DNA of 64,000 bases, taken from Stappia sp. BW2 (lineage in GTDB: Bacteria > Pseudomonadota > Alphaproteobacteria > Rhizobiales > Stappiaceae). The position numbers were made by a program, and so were the translations under genes. The stretch covers positions 1 to 64,000 of the forward strand of contig NZ_VIRG01000049.1 in assembly GCF_008107695.1 (NCBI RefSeq), in the 5' to 3' direction. This document shows, piece after piece, positions 61,789 to 64,000 of this stretch. The notes beneath the pieces were generated by a model that was not told the origin of the DNA, did not search any database, and was given only the letters and a program-made list of their open reading frames with translations. Every line of letters begins with the position of its first letter. Positions within the stretch are counted from its first letter, which is position 1.

Positions 61789-62568
61789 ATGCAGTGGATA
61801 CTTCAGCAGTTCGAGGACACGCAGAAGCTTGCGGATGCGCTTGACCGTCTGGGTATCTCCTACTCATGGCACAAGGTGGTTCCTTTCGTCGGTGAGCTTA
61901 TGCCAGAACCTCAAGTAAACGACCCACTTGCTGTGGTGATGTTCGGCTCATACACGCTTTGGCGATATGCCGAAACCAAGGGCCTCTATCCGGGTGTTTT
62001 CCGCATAGCACCGTTCGTCCACGAGAAGCCTTGGCAATCCTTCATGCTCAACGGCCCGAATGCGGTATTTCTAACCGTAAGCGAGATTGAGGCAAAGCTG
62101 CCAAGTGATAGCAACCACTGGTTCGTTCGCCCGGTTGCCGACAGCAAAGAACTGGCGGGAAACGTCAAATCTGCTGCAGACATTCACGAGACAGCACGCA
62201 TGGTCATGTCACTCGACGCAAGCGAGATTCCAAATGGTTCTTTGCGTCCTGACACGCTGATGATGCTGACGGAGCCAGTCAGTATTCTTAAGGAGTGGCG
62301 CATCTGGATCGTGAACAACAAGGTCGTCACCTACTCCCTCTACAAGGAGGGATCGCGGGTAACCTATCGCCATGAGATCGACGAGGACGCGTTGGAGTTC
62401 GCCCAGTCCTTGATCGGGCTGAACGAAGGCTACTCACCTGCCTATGTCATGGACATTTGCCGAACCGAGGAAGGTCTGCGATTGCTGGAAACAAACTGCA
62501 TCAATGCTGCCGGGTTCTACGCCGCCGATCTGACAAAGCTGGCAGCAGCGATTGATGGAATTGCTTGA
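61789..62568 (+). CDS. ATP-grasp domain protein (DUF4343-like)
   Basis: 259 residues from the ATG at 61789; a longer frame from 61624 is read through repeat copy D. MQWILQQFEDTQKLADALDR starts a preATP-grasp-like fold. FVRPVADSKELAG, TEPVSILKEWRIWIVNNKVVTYSLYKEG and the metal-binding end VMDICRTEEGLRLLETNCINAAGFY (Asp, Glu and Asn ligands) match ATP-grasp ligases. Such proteins are found in phage and accessory regions. Substrate unknown. Confidence 0.75.
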   Translation: MQWILQQFEDTQKLADALDRLGISYSWHKVVPFVGELMPEPQVNDPLAVVMFGSYTLWRYAETKGLYPGVFRIAPFVHEKPWQSFMLNGPNAVFLTVSEIEAKLPSDSNHWFVRPVADSKELAGNVKSAADIHETARMVMSLDASEIPNGSLRPDTLMMLTEPVSILKEWRIWIVNNKVVTYSLYKEGSRVTYRHEIDEDALEFAQSLIGLNEGYSPAYVMDICRTEEGLRLLETNCINAAGFYAADLTKLAAAIDGIA

Positions 62569-63053
62569 TTCCATCATAGATCGCAAATGACCGCTAAGTC
62601 CGCAGTGCCGACGTCTGGTTGCTAGCTGTCTTCGCAGATGCAACGAATGGCTGCTTCGACGGGTTGCATCGCAGCGCCATATCAGTAGGTGAATGACCAT
62701 TGAGGTCCGGAAGCGTCGACGCATTCAGGGCTGACGAATGTCAGCTAACGTCAAACGGAGCACACTAGGCGCCAGTCCGGTCACAGCCCATAAGAGCCGT
62801 TTCATGACAGGGCGGTGCGCAGTCAGGTGGAACTGGCGGCAGCAACCTTGAACAGAAAAGCTATTCACCTGGCTAAAAAAGTTAAAAATTGTTTATTTTT
62901 AATTGTGACTTCTAATGTAAATGCAACAAGAGCTTAGAGGCCGCCACAGGGCAGGGAGGTCAGCCTCCGGTCAGGCGTGCTGGTCGGGGTTGCTAAGCCT
63001 GTCCGGGGGCGGATGGTGACACCGTGCCTAACTATCGGATGCAGAATTACATC
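62569..63053. other. Intergenic region with repeat copy E and AT-rich segment
   Basis: No gene. Repeat copy E covers about 62586-62755. After it comes an AT-rich stretch (62870-62935) that could serve a promoter, and a GC-rich segment without recognised features. Confidence 0.45.
62586..62755 (+). repeat. Dispersed repeat copy E
   Basis: AGTCCGCAGTGCCGACGTCT, TGTCTTCGCAGATGCAACGA and GCTTCGACGGGTTGCATCGC match copy A's first half. The second half is shortened and ends GACGAATGTCAGCTAACGTC, similar to copy A's GACGAACGTCCGCTAAC. Confidence 0.7.
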
Positions 63054-63512
63054 TTAGCGAGGAACTTCTGTGTTTGACCGTTTATACCAAAGGTAACTTC
63101 CAAATAGTCCGATCAATCCAATTGCACTGCCCCAAGGAGATAGACTTAGGAAAACGTCTGCAATAGGGGGGGCGGGCAAGCAATCCTTGCCACATTTCAG
63201 TGCAAGACCGGCAGTGCCGATGCAGGCACTGGCGTAAAATGCGAGACCTGCAATCGATGCCGTAATCAGAGGCACATGACGCCTATCATCTGCGTTCGCC
63301 AAATACCATTTGGCCCCGATCCAAATCATTAGGAAGGTGTAGGGCCATATCCAGACCCAGAACGCAGAAATGGCAAAAGACCACCTCTGTTCGTTGGATT
63401 CCATTGGGCATTTTGTGCAGCCATCGTTAGCAACAACCGACACCACCACGCAGAAAGCATTTAGAATGATAAACAAGCTGTATATTGTAAAACGACGAAT
63501 GGATTGAAGCAT
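63054..63512 (-). CDS. Small membrane protein of unknown function
   Basis: 152 residues from the ATG at 63512. Four hydrophobic segments (IYSLFIILNAFCVVVSVVA; FAISAFWVWIWPYTFLMIWIGA; LITASIAGLAFYASACIGTAG; WGSAIGLIGLFGSYLWY) and two Cys pairs (GCTKCP, CGKDC) facing the same side may form disulfides. No family was recognised. The ribosome site is weak. Confidence 0.5.
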   Translation of the reverse strand: MLQSIRRFTIYSLFIILNAFCVVVSVVANDGCTKCPMESNEQRWSFAISAFWVWIWPYTFLMIWIGAKWYLANADDRRHVPLITASIAGLAFYASACIGTAGLALKCGKDCLPAPPIADVFLSLSPWGSAIGLIGLFGSYLWYKRSNTEVPR

Positions 63513-63684
63513 GATACTCAACTTTATTTCTGTACTTCCTTACAAAGAAACGCTGCTCGCGCAGAAGTTCCTTATTGTAGTTATTGGATAGTCGAAACTA
63601 CTGAAAATTGCAGAGCGATTATCGTGATACGATGGACAGACTGTCCAGACAGTTAGACAAGCCGGTGAGACAGAATCCGATCTT

Positions 63685-64000
63685 TTACTTGTTCACTTCA
63701 CGCCTGAACACTTCAGCCGGGGTGTGGAAGCCGAGGCACTTCCTCGGCGTGTTATTCAACTGATCGATCAGCGTTCGTATCGACACATCAGGAACTGACA
63801 AGACAGCGGTATCCCGAGGCAAGTAGCGTCGGACCCGTCGGTTCATGTTCTCAACCGTGCCTTTCTGCCATGGCGCGGACGGATCGCAGAACCAGGCATC
63901 TGTCCCCATGCCTTGCTTGAGCCGCCGCCAGGAAACGAATTCAAAACCGCGGTCGAAAGTCAGACTTTGCCGGGCATGCCTGGGCAGGGGGCCGAGCACG
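63685..64000 (-). mobile_element. IS30-family transposase, C-terminal part cut by window edge
   Basis: The frame continues beyond the right end. The visible 104 residues contain LTFDRGFEFVSWRRLKQGMG (second catalytic Asp region), DPSAPWQKGTVENMNRRVRRYLP (third catalytic residue, Glu) and NNTPRKCLGFHTPAEVF, the typical IS30 ending. The catalytic core visible here is intact. The element's end should lie between 63600 and 63684; the terminal repeat was not resolved. Confidence 0.88.

Overview
The window looks like DNA from a marine-type alphaproteobacterium of the Rhizobiales/Rhodobacterales sphere (Roseibium/Labrenzia-, Stappia- or Pseudovibrio-like). This is inferred from gene content: a complete Brucella/rhizobial-style erythritol (ery) locus, SorC-family regulators, ribose-type ABC transporters, an alphaproteobacterial LexA box (GTTC-N7-GTTC) and generally high GC. 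No rRNA, tRNA, CRISPR array or replication-initiator gene was recognised, so plasmid versus chromosome cannot be decided.

Layout. (1) 1-2300: mobile debris: the 3' part of a serine recombinase overlapping a GrpB-GNAT fusion gene, then the tail of an IS6-family transposase abutting an inverted, decayed IS5-family element. (2) 2461-15060: a carbohydrate locus with a DhaK-DhaL fusion kinase, a separate DhaL, a SorC-regulator/DhaK fusion, a two-permease ABC importer, a PfkB kinase, and SorC and DeoR regulators on the other strand. Three promoter regions share a 12-bp candidate operator (TGACAAATGNYA). (3) 15161-31452: the erythritol island. eryG-eryF-eryE plus a DUF2291 gene (minus strand) form the importer. 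eryA-eryB-eryC-eryD (plus) form the kinase, dehydrogenase, racemase/isomerase and regulator. Transketolase (minus) diverges from eryR-eryH-eryI-fructose-bisphosphatase-class II aldolase (plus) across a perfect 18-7-18 inverted repeat. Together these genes would take up a tetritol, convert it to tetrulose phosphates and erythrose 4-phosphate, and feed that into the pentose-phosphate/sedoheptulose network. (4) 31574-49271: one minus-strand conjugation operon: traK, traL, traM-like, virB2 to virB10, an 822-residue Cys-repeat protein, virB11, virD4, a 66-residue ORF, a Toprim primase-like gene, a ribbon-helix-helix accessory protein and a MOBP-type relaxase. (5) 49272-50829: a gene-poor control region with a perfect DnaA box, inverted repeats, and a LexA box in front of a zinc-ribbon gene. 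(6) 50830-54973: a Hachiman anti-phage pair (HamA nuclease, HamB helicase). (7) 55000-64000: accessory genes (unknown 166-residue protein, membrane-anchored HExxH metallopeptidase, DUF6880 protein, tyrosine recombinase, EamA exporter with divergent LysR, ATP-grasp protein, small membrane protein, IS30-family transposase cut by the window edge) interspersed with at least five copies of a roughly 130-230 bp non-coding repeat.

The strongest leads are the SorC-DhaK fusion with its shared operator set, the Cys-repeat protein built into the type IV secretion operon, the dispersed repeat family, and the self-contained tetritol to sedoheptulose-bisphosphate gene set. All functional statements rest on recognised motifs and gene order; no search was run.
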